A stretch of DNA of 64,000 nt from Arthrobacter psychrolactophilus (GCF_003219795.1 NZ_QJVC01000015.1:1-64000); one strand, 5' to 3'. Shown: positions 17,164-27,002, counted from the first letter of the stretch. Notes: a model not told the origin generated them from the letters alone. Program-made: numbers and translations.

Positions 17164-18063
17164 TTAGACCCCTTGGTTGTTGGTGCCGGCGGTGGTGATG
17201 CCTGCGCGGAAGAACTCCTGGCGCTGGCGGCCTAGTCCGGCAATTTCAACTTCCACAACGTCGCCGTCTTGGATGTAAGGGAAACGGCCGGACAAGGCGA
17301 CGCCCTCTGGAGTTCCTGTCAGCACCACATCGCCCGCTTCCAGCACCATGTACTGGCTCAGATGGTGAACGATCGTGGGGACGTCAAAAATGAGGTCTGC
17401 CGTGTTGGAGTCCTGACGAGGTTCGCCATTGACCCAACTCCTGAGCTGCAGATTATTAGCGTCCGTGTCTTCCTTCGGGACGAACCACGGGCCCAACGGG
17501 GTGGACTTCGGCAGAGACTTGCCCTTAGTCCACTGACCTGCGGCACCGGGAATCTGGTATTCGCGCTCAGAAAGGTCATTGGCAATGACATAACCGGCGA
17601 CGGCGTCGGCGGCCTCCTCGAGCGTGGAGAGGTAGTTGACCTCACGGCCGATGACCACCCCGAGCTCCACTTCCCAGTCGTACTTGGCGGCTAGCGGCGG
17701 GATCGGCGCAGCGTCAAAGGGGCCGGCAACGGTGTTGTTTGGTTTGAGGAAGACCACGGGGATCTCAGGTGGCAGGGCGCCGGATTCTGCTGCGTGGGCG
17801 GCGTAGTTCATGCCGATGCAGATGACGTTATTGGGTCGGGCAATGGGGGATCCGATGCGTAGCTCGTCGGCGTTCTCCAAGACAGACAAGGTGCCGTTGT
17901 CCAAGGCATCGCGCAGGGCGGCGAGTCCGCCGCCGGCCAAGAATGCCCCGTCGATGGTGGCCGTGACCGGGCGGGCGTCGTAGCTAATTTCGGTTCCAGC
18001 GGAGTCGGCGGCAATGACAACGGGAATCTCCCGTCCCAGCTCGCCAAGGCGTGCAATCTTCAT
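17164..18063 (-). CDS. Fumarylacetoacetate-hydrolase family, probable 2,4-diketo-3-deoxy-L-fuconate hydrolase
   Basis: 299 residues of the FAH fold. It shows the metal-binding and active-site segments CIGMNYAAHAAESG, DWEVELGVVIGREVNYL and DVVLTGTPEGVAL, plus the typical N-terminal cap domain. In the oxidative L-fucose pathway this family splits 2,4-diketo-3-deoxy-L-fuconate into pyruvate and lactate. First gene of the leftward arm, with the SDR gene directly after it. Start ATG 18063 has GAGGT nine bases upstream. The divergent region to fuconate dehydratase holds an ACATCCGATGT operator that can control both arms. Confidence 0.85.
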   Translation of the reverse strand: MKIARLGELGREIPVVIAADSAGTEISYDARPVTATIDGAFLAGGGLAALRDALDNGTLSVLENADELRIGSPIARPNNVICIGMNYAAHAAESGALPPEIPVVFLKPNNTVAGPFDAAPIPPLAAKYDWEVELGVVIGREVNYLSTLEEAADAVAGYVIANDLSEREYQIPGAAGQWTKGKSLPKSTPLGPWFVPKEDTDANNLQLRSWVNGEPRQDSNTADLIFDVPTIVHHLSQYMVLEAGDVVLTGTPEGVALSGRFPYIQDGDVVEVEIAGLGRQRQEFFRAGITTAGTNNQGV

Positions 18064-18194
18064 GAAATTCTGACCTCTAACGTGCGGTGCGATTTTGGTA
18101 TGAGGGCCCTCCAGAGGACCCTAACATCTGAGCTTTAGAGTAACTTTATCCAAACCTTACGGCTATTTCCGTCCTATCTCTAATATTGACACAG

Positions 18195-18210
18195 AAAACA
18201 TCCGATGTTT
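18195..18210. promoter_or_regulatory. Fucose regulator operator with overlapping promoter
   Basis: AAACATCCGATGTTT is palindromic except for its central base. It begins 4 nt after a TTGACA -35 (18186-18191), so it covers the spacer and blocks polymerase when occupied. It serves fuconate dehydratase to the right and probably the hydrolase to the left. Confidence 0.7.
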
Positions 18211-18258
18211 AGCTGTGTGTAGCTTTTTAGACTTCCCATCCCCAGCCAGGAGTAGCCC

Positions 18259-19638
18259 GTGAGCACCATCATTGCCGTCGAGACCAGCGACGTCCGTTTT
18301 CCCACGTCGCGTGATCTAGATGGTTCTGACGCCATGAATCCGGACCCGGATTACTCGGCGGCGTACCTGCGGGTTGTGACGGACAGCGGCGACGGGCATG
18401 AGGGTCACGGCTTCGTTTTCACCATCGGCCGCGGCAATGACGTGGAAACGGCAGCCATCAAGGCATTGACCCCTTACCTGTTGGGACGCAACGCGGAGGA
18501 ACTCCTGGACGACATGGGTGGCACATGGCGCGAACTTGCCCATGATTCGCAGCTCCGCTGGCTCGGGCCGGAAAAGGGTGTCATGCACATGGCCATCGGC
18601 GCCGTGATCAACGCACTGTGGGACCTCAAATCCAAACGTGCCGGTCTGCCACTGTGGCAGCTGTTGGCAGAAATGAGTCCCGAGGAACTCGTTGACCTGG
18701 TTGACTTCCGGTACCTCACCGACGCCCTGACCCGTGAGGAGGCCCTCGAGATCCTGCGCAAGGCAGAAGCGGGTCGCGGCGCACGCACGGCCACCTTGTT
18801 GGCCGAGGGCTACCCGGGCTACACCACAACACCTGGCTGGTTGGGCTACTCCGATGAGAAGCTGACGCGACTAGCTCACGAAGCTGTTGCCAGTGGTTTC
18901 AAGCAGATCAAACTAAAAGTAGGTGCGGATCTCGAGGACGACATCCGCCGCCTGCGTACGGCACGCGCCGCTGTGGGGCCGGATATCAAGATTGCTGTTG
19001 ACGCCAATCAGCGCTGGGACGTGGGGCAGGCCATCGAATGGATGAGCCATCTGGCACCCTTCGATATTGCCTGGATCGAAGAGCCCACCAGCCCAGATGA
19101 CATCCTCGGCCACGCTGCCATTGCCCGAGGTGTGGCCCCCATTCCGGTAGCCACCGGCGAACACGTGCAAAACCGCGTGATGTTCAAGCAGATGTTGCAG
19201 GCCAATGCGCTGTCGGTCCTGCAGATCGACGCAGCCCGCGTGGCCGGTGTCAACGAAAACATCGCCATTTTGCTCCTCGCCGCCAAATTCGGTGTCCGGG
19301 TCTGCCCGCACGCCGGCGGCGTGGGCCTGTGCGAGGCTGTCCAGCACCTCTCGATGTTTGATTTTGTAGCCGTCTCGGGCCAAAAGCAGGACCGCATGAT
19401 TGAATTCGTGGATCACCTACACGAACACTTTGTGGCCCCGATCGACGTCCATGACGGCTGCTACTGGCCCCCGCTGGTTCCGGGTGGTGGAAGCGAGATG
19501 CACGCGGCATCTATTGCTGAATACACTTTCCCGGACGGCGCTTTCTGGCTGGCCGACGCGGCAGCCGCAGCCGAAGCAATAGGCGAGGTGGCCGCCGTCG
19601 AACTTTCCGTTGCCGCACCACAAAAGGATCTGGTCTAA
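18259..19638 (+). CDS. fucD: L-fuconate dehydratase (enolase superfamily)
   Basis: 459 residues. It removes water from L-fuconate to give 2-keto-3-deoxy-L-fuconate. Superfamily active-site elements are visible: KLKVGAD (catalytic lysines), [16 protein letters not shown] and GEHVQNR (metal ligands), and the C-terminal [11 protein letters not shown] with its histidine. The N-terminal [24 protein letters not shown] segment is typical of L-fuconate dehydratase and unlike mandelate racemase or galactonate dehydratase. GTG start follows CAGGAG by 6 nt. First gene of the rightward fucose operon, with an operator in its promoter. Confidence 0.92.
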   Translation: MSTIIAVETSDVRFPTSRDLDGSDAMNPDPDYSAAYLRVVTDSGDGHEGHGFVFTIGRGNDVETAAIKALTPYLLGRNAEELLDDMGGTWRELAHDSQLRWLGPEKGVMHMAIGAVINALWDLKSKRAGLPLWQLLAEMSPEELVDLVDFRYLTDALTREEALEILRKAEAGRGARTATLLAEGYPGYTTTPGWLGYSDEKLTRLAHEAVASGFKQIKLKVGADLEDDIRRLRTARAAVGPDIKIAVDANQRWDVGQAIEWMSHLAPFDIAWIEEPTSPDDILGHAAIARGVAPIPVATGEHVQNRVMFKQMLQANALSVLQIDAARVAGVNENIAILLLAAKFGVRVCPHAGGVGLCEAVQHLSMFDFVAVSGQKQDRMIEFVDHLHEHFVAPIDVHDGCYWPPLVPGGGSEMHAASIAEYTFPDGAFWLADAAAAAEAIGEVAAVELSVAAPQKDLV

Positions 19639-19642
19639 CCTC

Positions 19643-20980
19643 ATGCCTGCCCTGCCCGCACCCACCCAAGTCACCATCGAGCATGCGCCCTGGTTTACCC
19701 ATGACAGGCTTGGCATGTTTGTGCACTGGGGACTGTACTCCCTGGCCGCCCGGCATGAGTGGGTCATGTATCGGGAGAATATGGACGTGGGGGAGTACCG
19801 CAAGTACTTTGAGCATTTCGACCCCGATCTCTACGATCCGAGGGAGTGGGCTGCCGCCGCGAAGAATGCCGGCATGAAGTACGTGGTGCTGACCACCAAG
19901 CACCATGATGGGTTCGCGCTGTGGGATTCCGCGCTCACGGAGTACAAGGCCACGAACACGCCGTGCGGGCGGGATCTGCTGACGCCCTATGTTGCGGCGC
20001 TGCGCGAGGCCGGGCTGAAGGTGGGCTTCTATCATTCGGTCATTGACTGGCACCACCCGGACTTCACGATCGACGGCAACCATGCTGCGCGGAACAACCC
20101 GCAGTGGCAGGAACTGAACAAAACTCGCGACGTCGCCCGGTACCGCGAATACCTGCACGGCCAGGTGCGCGAACTGCTCAGTAACTACGGACAGATTGAC
20201 TACCTGTTCTTCGATTTCTCCTACCCGGATGAGGCCACGGCCAACCCCGACGGCGGAACCACGTTCCGCGGTAAGGGCGCCGAGGATTGGGGTTCCGTAG
20301 AGCTCATGGAGATGATCCGGGAACTCCAGCCTGGGATTATCGTCAACGACAGGCTCAACGTGCCCGGTGACTTTGTCACTCCGGAGCAGTATCAACCCGC
20401 CGGTGCCATGCTTAGCGGCGGTAAGGAAGTTCCGTGGGAAGCTTGCCAAACACTCAACGGCAGCTGGGGCTATGACAGGGACAACCTGGATTACAAGTCC
20501 GCCGAGCAGCTGATCCGCATGCTCATCGATGGCGTGTCCAAGGGTGGCAATCTGCTGCTCAACGTTGGCCCCACGGCCCGGGGTGAGATCGATCCCCGGG
20601 CTTCCGCGGCCCTCAGCGGAATGGGTGAATGGATGCGCCTGCACGGCCGCTCCATCTACGGATCCGGCGCGGCCGGAATGGCCGCCCCACAGGACGCACG
20701 ATTCACGCGTCGCGGAGACCGCCTATACCTGCACTTGTTCGCGTGGCCGTTCCAATTCATTCACCTGCCGGGGCTGGCAGACAAGGTGCGATACGCCCAG
20801 TTGCTCAACGACGCCTCGGAAATCGCCATGATGGTGCTGGATCCCGGCCAGGCCGCGGGGCATATGACGCCCGCAGGCCAGGCCCCCGGAACGTTGACTC
20901 TGAAGCTGCCCGTGCAGCGCCCCGGGGTGGCCGTCCCTGTCATTGAGTTGTTCCTCAACCCCGAAAGCGATGCGACATGA
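19643..20980 (+). CDS. Alpha-L-fucosidase, family GH29
   Basis: 445 residues. It releases L-fucose from fucosylated glycans. The N-terminus has the GH29 signature WFTHDRLGMFVHWGLYS, followed by YVVLTTKHHDGFALWDS and the nucleophile region IDYLFFDFSYPDE. The C-terminus ends with a beta-type segment. No signal peptide is visible, so the enzyme is probably cytoplasmic and acts on small fucosides brought in by a transporter. ATG 19643 is used; the ribosome site is weak, which fits coupling to the dehydratase gene four bases earlier. Confidence 0.92.
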   Translation: MPALPAPTQVTIEHAPWFTHDRLGMFVHWGLYSLAARHEWVMYRENMDVGEYRKYFEHFDPDLYDPREWAAAAKNAGMKYVVLTTKHHDGFALWDSALTEYKATNTPCGRDLLTPYVAALREAGLKVGFYHSVIDWHHPDFTIDGNHAARNNPQWQELNKTRDVARYREYLHGQVRELLSNYGQIDYLFFDFSYPDEATANPDGGTTFRGKGAEDWGSVELMEMIRELQPGIIVNDRLNVPGDFVTPEQYQPAGAMLSGGKEVPWEACQTLNGSWGYDRDNLDYKSAEQLIRMLIDGVSKGGNLLLNVGPTARGEIDPRASAALSGMGEWMRLHGRSIYGSGAAGMAAPQDARFTRRGDRLYLHLFAWPFQFIHLPGLADKVRYAQLLNDASEIAMMVLDPGQAAGHMTPAGQAPGTLTLKLPVQRPGVAVPVIELFLNPESDAT

Positions 20981-21291
20981 GCCAGAAGATTGCCCTGCAT
21001 ACCCGGTTGAAGCCAGGCAAAGAGGCGGAATACGATTCCGTCCACGCCCGAATCGGCGACGAGCTGGACGCTGCTTTGCGCGCGGCAGGAGTCACTGGCT
21101 GGAGCATTTGGCGCAGCGGGCGGGAGCTTTTTCACGTCGTGGAGGTCGCCGACTACCAGGCCATGCGCAAGGAATTGGCCCTCAACCCTGTCAACATCGA
21201 ATGGCAGGCCGTCATGGCCGAGCTCCTCGAGGTTGCGGACGATTACTCTGGTGCCGACATGGGCCTGCCGAAGGTATGGGAACTGCCATGA
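20977..21291 (+). CDS. L-fucose/L-rhamnose mutarotase-like protein
   Basis: 104 residues of the RhaM-type mutarotase family (dimeric alpha/beta barrel). Conserved features are the N-terminal LHTRLKPGKEAEYDSVHARI, the central GVTGWSIWRSGRELFHVVEV and the C-terminal WELP. It equilibrates the anomers of L-fucose so the dehydrogenase gets its preferred form. ATG overlaps the fucosidase stop by 4 nt, and its own stop overlaps the next ATG (ATGA). It sits between fucosidase and fucose dehydrogenase, the order in which the reactions occur. Confidence 0.88.
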   Translation: MSQKIALHTRLKPGKEAEYDSVHARIGDELDAALRAAGVTGWSIWRSGRELFHVVEVADYQAMRKELALNPVNIEWQAVMAELLEVADDYSGADMGLPKVWELP

Positions 21292-22256
21292 CGCTCCCCG
21301 AACTGGGTCGGCTGGGATTTGGTGCCGCCGGCGTCGGTAACCTGTACCGCGCCATGTCCGACGACGTTGCTACCGCCACCGTCGCTGCCGGGTGGGACGC
21401 GGGCATCAGGTACTTTGACACGGCACCGCACTATGGCATCGGCCTTTCCGAGCGGCGTCTCGGCGAGTTCTTGGCCACCAAGCCGCGCGAGGAATTTGTC
21501 ATTTCCACCAAGGTGGGACGCGTCTTAGAGCCTGTGGCGAATCCCTCCGGGGCAAGGGACGCCGAGGGATTCGATGTTCCCGCCGATGTTGTCCGCCGCT
21601 GGGATCCCTCCGAAGCCGGGATCCGACGCAGCATCGAGGATTCCCTTGAGCGGACCGGCCTAGACCGGATCGACATCGCCTATCTACACGATCCCGATGT
21701 CTACGATCTCGAAGCAGGCATCAGGCAAGCCCTGCCCGCCCTGGAAAAACTCCGATCGGAAGGTCTGATCAAGGCCATTGGCGTGGGCGCCAACTCCGCG
21801 GACGCGCTGCGCGACTGCGTGGCTGCCGCCGATCTCGACGTGATCATGCTTGCAGGGCGATACACCTTGTTGGAGCAGCCGGCGGCCGAGGATCTCCTGC
21901 CGTTGTGCCTGAAGCGCAACGTTGCTGTGGCGAACTGCGGGGTCTACAACTCGGGTTTGTTGGCCCGCACTGCGGTTCCTGACGACGCCCACTACAACTA
22001 CGCGCCAGCCCCGGCCGAGATCCTTGCCCGTGCCAAGGCACTCGCGGCCTGCTGCGACGAGTTCGGTGTGGAACTTCCCGCCGCGGCGTTGCAATTCGCC
22101 CTCACCCACCCGGCCGTAGCCACTGTTGTGGTGGGCGCCTCCAACCCAGGTCAGATCGCTCAAACGGCGGCCCGCATGGCCGCGGAGATTCCGGCCGAAT
22201 TGTGGCTTGCCCTGGTATCGCGCGGTTTGTTGGACGAGCGCCTTGTCCACGCCTGA
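21288..22256 (+). CDS. Aldo/keto reductase, probable L-fucose dehydrogenase
   Basis: 322 residues of the aldo/keto reductase fold. It shows the catalytic DTAPHYGIGLSERRLG (Asp and Tyr), the lysine in FVISTKVGR, the histidine in DIAYLHDPDVYD, and the C-terminal nucleotide-binding VVVGASNPGQI. Members of this subgroup oxidise L-fucose to L-fucono-lactone with NAD(P). Starts inside the mutarotase stop codon. Fuconolactonase follows directly, so the product is hydrolysed by the next gene. Pyridoxal 4-dehydrogenase is a close family relative, but the context favours the fucose role. Confidence 0.87.
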   Translation: MTLPELGRLGFGAAGVGNLYRAMSDDVATATVAAGWDAGIRYFDTAPHYGIGLSERRLGEFLATKPREEFVISTKVGRVLEPVANPSGARDAEGFDVPADVVRRWDPSEAGIRRSIEDSLERTGLDRIDIAYLHDPDVYDLEAGIRQALPALEKLRSEGLIKAIGVGANSADALRDCVAAADLDVIMLAGRYTLLEQPAAEDLLPLCLKRNVAVANCGVYNSGLLARTAVPDDAHYNYAPAPAEILARAKALAACCDEFGVELPAAALQFALTHPAVATVVVGASNPGQIAQTAARMAAEIPAELWLALVSRGLLDERLVHA

Positions 22257-22260
22257 CACG

Positions 22261-23097
22261 GTGGTTCGCCTCGACGCGCACGTCCACCTGTGGGAGGTGG
22301 GTTCCGGACAGTATTCTTGGCTGACCCCAGAGCACGGGATCCTGTTCAACACCTTCACTGCCGAACAGGCAGGCCAGACGCTGGCGGATGCCGGCATTGA
22401 TCAGGCCATCTTGGTACAGGCAGATGACACCGCGGCCGACACCGAGATGATGCTGTCCGCAGCGGCTGCGCATAACTGGATTGTGGGTGTGGTGGGCTGG
22501 GTCCCGTTGGAGGATCCGGCTGCTACAGCGACGCTATTGGAAAGGTGGGGCCATCACGACGCCCTATGCGGGGTGCGCGCCTTGATTCACAATGATCCGC
22601 GCCCGCATTTCTTGGCCCTCGAATCTGTTCGTGAATCCCTCGGGCTGGTGGCACAGGCCGGATTGTCCTTTGATGTTCCCGACGCCTTCCCCCGGTATCT
22701 GGACCAGGTGGTTGACCTGGCTCAAGCGTTACCCGGCCTGCGTGTAGTCGTTGACCATCTGGGTAAACCGCCGCGAGGCGGCCGCGACGAAGAGTTTGAG
22801 CGCTGGCAGGGGCAGCTGGCCGCCGTGTCCGCGTTGCCAAATACGACGGCGAAGCTCTCCGGGCTGCATGCCGACGGGGCCGAGTATTCTGCGCAGGCAC
22901 TGGAACGCGTCTGGGATAGCGCGCTTTCGACGTTTGGTCCCGAGCGGCTCATGTTTGGCGGGGACTGGCCGGTCAGCCTGCTCGGCGGCAGCTACCGGGA
23001 AACGGTGGAGATCGCGGAGTCGCTGATGTCGTTGCTGAGCCCCACGGAGGCCCGCTCCATGTGGGCGGGCACCGCGCAACGCGTATATGATCGATAA
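22261..23097 (+). CDS. Amidohydrolase-family L-fuconolactonase
   Basis: 278 residues of the metal-dependent amidohydrolase-2 fold. The N-terminal metal motif is RLDAHVHLWEVGSGQYSWL; later VVDHLGKPP and MFGGDWPVS mark the other barrel-mouth residues. It hydrolyses L-fuconolactone to L-fuconate for the dehydratase. The start is GTG 22261, four bases after the previous stop; a TTG at 22243 overlapping the reductase gene is the other option, and neither has a clear ribosome site. Last enzyme of the rightward catabolic set. An operator follows before the transporter genes. Confidence 0.86.
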   Translation: MVRLDAHVHLWEVGSGQYSWLTPEHGILFNTFTAEQAGQTLADAGIDQAILVQADDTAADTEMMLSAAAAHNWIVGVVGWVPLEDPAATATLLERWGHHDALCGVRALIHNDPRPHFLALESVRESLGLVAQAGLSFDVPDAFPRYLDQVVDLAQALPGLRVVVDHLGKPPRGGRDEEFERWQGQLAAVSALPNTTAKLSGLHADGAEYSAQALERVWDSALSTFGPERLMFGGDWPVSLLGGSYRETVEIAESLMSLLSPTEARSMWAGTAQRVYDR

Positions 23098-23108
23098 CAT
23101 TTTAGGAA

Positions 23109-23119
23109 ACATCCGATGT
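23109..23119. promoter_or_regulatory. Fucose regulator operator before transporter genes
   Basis: ACATCCGATGT, identical to the core at 18199-18209, about 200 nt before the ATPase gene. It suggests a second promoter under the same repressor. Confidence 0.65.
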
Positions 23120-23278
23120 ATTTCTCGGAAATACGTGTTTTTGTGGCGTGGGTAACATAACATGATGGAAGTTGAATTCCCTCGCAGACGCAGACGTCAG
23201 CGGGAAATAGCCGAGTTTCACGTCTTTGATGTAGAAGACAGGCAAGCCGGCCAGCCGTCTTGGATCTTTATATAGGTC

Positions 23279-23291
23279 TGATGTCGGATCA
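23279..23291. promoter_or_regulatory. Possible second operator before transporter genes
   Basis: TGATGTCGGATCA contains the ATCCGACATC word (minus strand), related to the operators but less symmetric. It lies 26 nt before the ATPase start. A weaker site is possible. Confidence 0.4.
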
Positions 23292-23316
23292 AGTGAAGAA
23301 TCATTGAGAGGGTGGC

Positions 23317-24864
23317 ATGAGCAAGAAACTCCTTCGGATCTCCGGGGTAAACAAGAGCTTCCCCGGAGTCAAAGCCCTATCTGAGATGCAGTTGGACCTC
23401 AACCACAATGAAGTGCTCGCGCTCGTCGGCGAAAATGGTGCCGGGAAATCCACCCTCATGAAGCTGTTGTCAGGCATTTATGTTCCAGATTCGGGCACCT
23501 TTGAAATTGACGGCCAAGAGGTGGCCATCAACGGAACCAAGCACGCCCAAGAGCTTGGCATCAGCATCATCCACCAGGAATTCAACCTGATGCAGGACCT
23601 CACGGTGGCCCAGAATATCTACATTGGGCGCGAACCGCGCCGCGCCGGCCTTTTCCTGAGCGAACGGGCGCTGAACCGCAAGGCCCGTCTGCTCTTTGAC
23701 CAGATCAACATCGATCTGGACCCCAAGGATCGAGTCGGCGACCTGACCGTTGCCAAGCAACAAATGGTTGAGATTGCCAAGGCACTTTCTTACAAGTCGC
23801 GCATCCTAATCATGGACGAACCCACGGCGGCCCTCAACGATGCCGAAGTGGCCACCATGCATGATTTGATTCGCAACTTCACCAACGAGCAAACCGGTGT
23901 CATCTACATCTCCCACCGAATGGACGAGCTCAAGGCCATCTCCAACCGCATCACCGTGATCCGCGACGGTGCCTACATCGACACGGTCGATACGGAAAGC
24001 ACCACGATGCGTGAGGTCATCAACCTCATGGTGGGCCGTGAGATCTCCGGCAACCAGCGTCCGGCGAGCCAGACGCCGTCGGACGAGGTAGTGCTGAAGG
24101 TCAGCGGTCTGGAAACCAAGGGCTTCCTGCGCGACATTAACTTTGAGCTGCACCGCGGAGAGATTCTTGGCTTCGCCGGCCTTATGGGTGCCGGGCGCAC
24201 TGAGATTGCCCGCGCCATTGTTGGTGCCGACCGCATCTCTGCCGGAACCATCGAGCTCAAGGGGACGGAAGTTTCGATCGGCAACCCCGCCATCGCGGCG
24301 AGCCTGGGCGTGGGCTACCTGTCCGAGGACCGCAAGCACCTGGGACTGCTGCTCGAACGTGACGTCAAGGACAACATCGCGCTGAGCTCGCTAAAAATGT
24401 TCAGCAGGATGGGTGTCATCAACGACAAGGCCATGAAGTCAACGGCCGCAACATACATCGACAAGCTACGCATCAAGACGCCATCCAGTGCGCAGACGGC
24501 CAAAAACCTCTCGGGTGGCAATCAACAAAAGATTGTCATTGCCAAATGGCTCGTGAAGGACTGCGAGATCTTGATCTTTGATGAGCCGACTCGCGGGATC
24601 GACGTCGGCGCCAAGGAAGAGATCTACACACTCCTCAACGATCTGGTGGCGCAGGGAAAGTCCATCATCATGATCTCCTCGGAACTACCGGAGGTTTTGC
24701 GCCTGTCCCATCGCATCGCCGTCATGAGCGAGGGGCGGCTCACGGGATTCCTCTCCAACGCCGAAGCCAGCCAGGAAAACATCATGGAATTGGCAACACA
24801 AAACACCACCGGCGCGGTCCTGACGCCGCTCCCCGCCTCCAGCGCGCAGCGCTCCACCTCGTAA
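23317..24864 (+). CDS. Sugar ABC transporter ATPase (RbsA/MglA type), probable L-fucose importer
   Basis: 515 residues with two fused ATPase domains. The first has Walker A GENGAGKSTLMK and Walker B ILIMDEPTAAL. The second has the degenerate P-loop GLMGAGRTEIARAI, the signature LSGGNQQKIVIAKWL and EILIFDEPTRGID, as is usual for monosaccharide (CUT2) importers. It energises uptake with the permease and binding protein that follow. ATG 23317 is preceded by GAGAGGGTGGC. The context makes L-fucose the likely substrate; ribose- or galactose-type sugars are the family alternatives. Confidence 0.9.
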   Translation: MSKKLLRISGVNKSFPGVKALSEMQLDLNHNEVLALVGENGAGKSTLMKLLSGIYVPDSGTFEIDGQEVAINGTKHAQELGISIIHQEFNLMQDLTVAQNIYIGREPRRAGLFLSERALNRKARLLFDQINIDLDPKDRVGDLTVAKQQMVEIAKALSYKSRILIMDEPTAALNDAEVATMHDLIRNFTNEQTGVIYISHRMDELKAISNRITVIRDGAYIDTVDTESTTMREVINLMVGREISGNQRPASQTPSDEVVLKVSGLETKGFLRDINFELHRGEILGFAGLMGAGRTEIARAIVGADRISAGTIELKGTEVSIGNPAIAASLGVGYLSEDRKHLGLLLERDVKDNIALSSLKMFSRMGVINDKAMKSTAATYIDKLRIKTPSSAQTAKNLSGGNQQKIVIAKWLVKDCEILIFDEPTRGIDVGAKEEIYTLLNDLVAQGKSIIMISSELPEVLRLSHRIAVMSEGRLTGFLSNAEASQENIMELATQNTTGAVLTPLPASSAQRSTS

Positions 24865-24881
24865 GAAAGTACGGCGAACAG

Positions 24882-25904
24882 ATGACCCTGACAAAGGACG
24901 CTGCGCAGGCCGCCAAGGTTGCCAGCAACAAACAATCCGAATTCAACACCCGGCTCCGTGCCAGCTTCCAGCAGCTTCTGGCCTTTGCCAGCCTCCTGGC
25001 ACTTGTCCTATTTTTCTCCGTGGCCAGCTCCAACTTCTACCAGGCAGCAAACCTCTCCAATATTCTGCTCTCCACCGTGGTGACGGGCCTGTTGGCGCTG
25101 GGAACCACCTTCGTCATCATCACCGGAGGCATTGACCTGTCCATCGGTACGGGCATGACGCTGTGCTCGGTCATGACGGCGGTATTCATGACGCAGCTGG
25201 GCATGCCCATGATCGTGGGTGTCCTGTGCGGCGTGCTCTTTGGTGCGCTGATGGGTGGCATCAACGGTTTCCTTGTCGCCTTCCTCAAGATTCCATCCTT
25301 CATTGCCACGCTGGCCATGATGATGGTTGCCGCGGGCCTTGCCCTGGTCATCTCTGGCACCAAACCGATCTATACCAATGAGGTCGCCGGGTTCCAGAAG
25401 ATCTTCGCGCTGGGCAAGTCGATCCCGGGACTTGTCATTCCCAACGCCGTGTTCATCTTGTTCGCGGCGGCTATTGTCGCCGGGTTGCTGTTGTCAAAAA
25501 CTATTTTGGGCCGCTACACCTACTCCATCGGCAGCAATATGCAGGCCACGGCACTCTCGGGCGTCAACGTCACCAAGTGGACGGTACTGATCTACACGGT
25601 GGCCGGCTGCTTCACTGGCCTGGCCGGGGTCATCGCCACTGCCCGCCTCAACTCGGCCCAGCCAGCAGGAGGGGCAGGCTTGGAGCTCCAGGCGATCGCC
25701 GCCGTCGTCATTGGCGGAACCTCATTGGCCGGCGGTAAGGGATCCATCATCGGCACGGTCATTGGTGCGCTGATCATGTCGGTCCTGACAAATGGTTTGT
25801 CCATCATGTCCATCCCGCAGGAATGGCAGCAGGTGGCGGTGGGTGTGGTCATCCTCCTCGCCGTGTACCTGGACATGATGCGTCGCAAGAAAGCCACCAA
25901 CTAA
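24882..25904 (+). CDS. Sugar ABC transporter permease (RbsC type)
   Basis: 340-residue inner-membrane protein with about eight to ten hydrophobic segments. It has the CUT2 permease motifs GIDLSIGTGMTLCSV and AVVIGGTSLAGGKGSIIGTVIGAL, the cytoplasmic loop contacting the ATPase. Follows the ATPase gene by 17 nt. It makes the channel of the probable fucose importer. Confidence 0.9.
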   Translation: MTLTKDAAQAAKVASNKQSEFNTRLRASFQQLLAFASLLALVLFFSVASSNFYQAANLSNILLSTVVTGLLALGTTFVIITGGIDLSIGTGMTLCSVMTAVFMTQLGMPMIVGVLCGVLFGALMGGINGFLVAFLKIPSFIATLAMMMVAAGLALVISGTKPIYTNEVAGFQKIFALGKSIPGLVIPNAVFILFAAAIVAGLLLSKTILGRYTYSIGSNMQATALSGVNVTKWTVLIYTVAGCFTGLAGVIATARLNSAQPAGGAGLELQAIAAVVIGGTSLAGGKGSIIGTVIGALIMSVLTNGLSIMSIPQEWQQVAVGVVILLAVYLDMMRRKKATN

Positions 25905-25954
25905 CTTTTCCCACCATCTGCTTTTCACCGCGTTTATACAAAGGAGTTAAACCC

Positions 25955-26923
25955 ATGCAAAGAAGAAAATTCCTGGCCTTCGCCTCGGTCGCCGCACTGT
26001 CCTTGGGCCTTGCCGCCTGTGACACTGCAGCCGAAGCGCCGGTAGCTAATGGCAAGACCTACATCGCAATTGTTTCCAAGGGCTTCCAGCACCAGTTCTG
26101 GCAGTCAGTGAAGCAGGGCGCGGAGAAGGCTGCCAAGGAATTCGACGTCGAGATCTCCTTCGAGGGACCCGATAAGGAAACCAACGTTCAGCAGCAGATG
26201 GACCAACTGAACAATGCCATGGCCAAGAACCCGCAGGCACTGGCGCTGGCAGCACTGGATTCCAAGGCCGCAGAGGGTGTCCTGCAGGATGCCAAGGGCA
26301 AGAACATTCCGGTGATTGCCTTCGACTCCGGCGTTGACTCCGATATCCCGATTGCCACCGCCTCAACGGACAACAAGGCCGCCGCCGCAGAGGCCGCCAA
26401 ACACATGGCCGAGCTGCTGGGCAACAAGGGTGAGATCGCAATCGTCGGTCACTCCCAGACAGCCACCTCGGGCACTGACCGTCGCGATGGCTTCGTAGAC
26501 TATTTGAAGACCAACGCCCCGGACATCAAGATCGTTGACATCCAGTACGCGGACGGCGATCAGGCCAAGTCCACCGACGCCGCCAAGACCATCATGACCG
26601 CCTACCCGAACCTGGCTGGCATGTACGGCACCAATGAGGGTGCTGCGATCGGTGTTGTCAACGCCGTCAAGGAGGCTGGCAAGACCGGCAAACTGGTCAT
26701 TGTTGGCTTCGACTCCGGCAAGGCGCAGATGGATGCGATCAAGGACGGCCTCATGGCAGGCGCAGTCACCCAGAACCCCGTCGGAATCGGGTACGAGACT
26801 GTCAAAGCCGCAGTTGCCGCCATCAAGGGCGAAAAGGTAGAGAAAGTCATCGACACCGGCTTCTACTGGTACGACAAGACCAACATCGCTGACCCCGATA
26901 TCGCGGCGAACCTCTACGAGTAA
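25955..26923 (+). CDS. Sugar-binding lipoprotein (RbsB type) of the fucose island
   Basis: 322 residues. The N-terminus has a signal peptide ending in lipobox LGLAAC (Cys22), so the protein is membrane-anchored outside the cell. The body is a periplasmic-binding type I fold (YIAIVSKGFQHQFWQSVKQGAEKAAKEF, QQQMDQLNNAMAKNPQALAL, GTNEGAAIGVVNAVKEAG). ATG 25955 follows AAGGAG by 8 nt. Third gene of the importer set, with a strong ribosome site, which fits high binding-protein level. Confidence 0.9.
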   Translation: MQRRKFLAFASVAALSLGLAACDTAAEAPVANGKTYIAIVSKGFQHQFWQSVKQGAEKAAKEFDVEISFEGPDKETNVQQQMDQLNNAMAKNPQALALAALDSKAAEGVLQDAKGKNIPVIAFDSGVDSDIPIATASTDNKAAAAEAAKHMAELLGNKGEIAIVGHSQTATSGTDRRDGFVDYLKTNAPDIKIVDIQYADGDQAKSTDAAKTIMTAYPNLAGMYGTNEGAAIGVVNAVKEAGKTGKLVIVGFDSGKAQMDAIKDGLMAGAVTQNPVGIGYETVKAAVAAIKGEKVEKVIDTGFYWYDKTNIADPDIAANLYE

Positions 26924-26944
26924 AAATAGCTAGAACAACTCTGG

Positions 26945-26998
26945 GGTCTCGACGGCCTCGACCAGCGAAATTCTTCGGTGGCCGACGCTGTCGAGACC
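26945..26998. repeat. Intergenic palindrome G, GGTCTCGAC type
   Basis: GGTCTCGAC at 26945-26953 pairs with GTCGAGACC at 26990-26998; inner parts (GGCCTCGACC, GGCCGACGC) pair partly. Similar TCGAC-rich inverted repeats are frequent between genes of Arthrobacter and Microbacterium relatives (recalled, not searched). It probably ends both convergent transcripts. Confidence 0.7.
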
Positions 26999-27002
26999 TT
27001 TG

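Noticed and set aside
19511-20644. 377-codon open frame on the - strand
   Set aside because: Antisense to the GH29 fucosidase and the end of fuconate dehydratase, with no recognisable fold.
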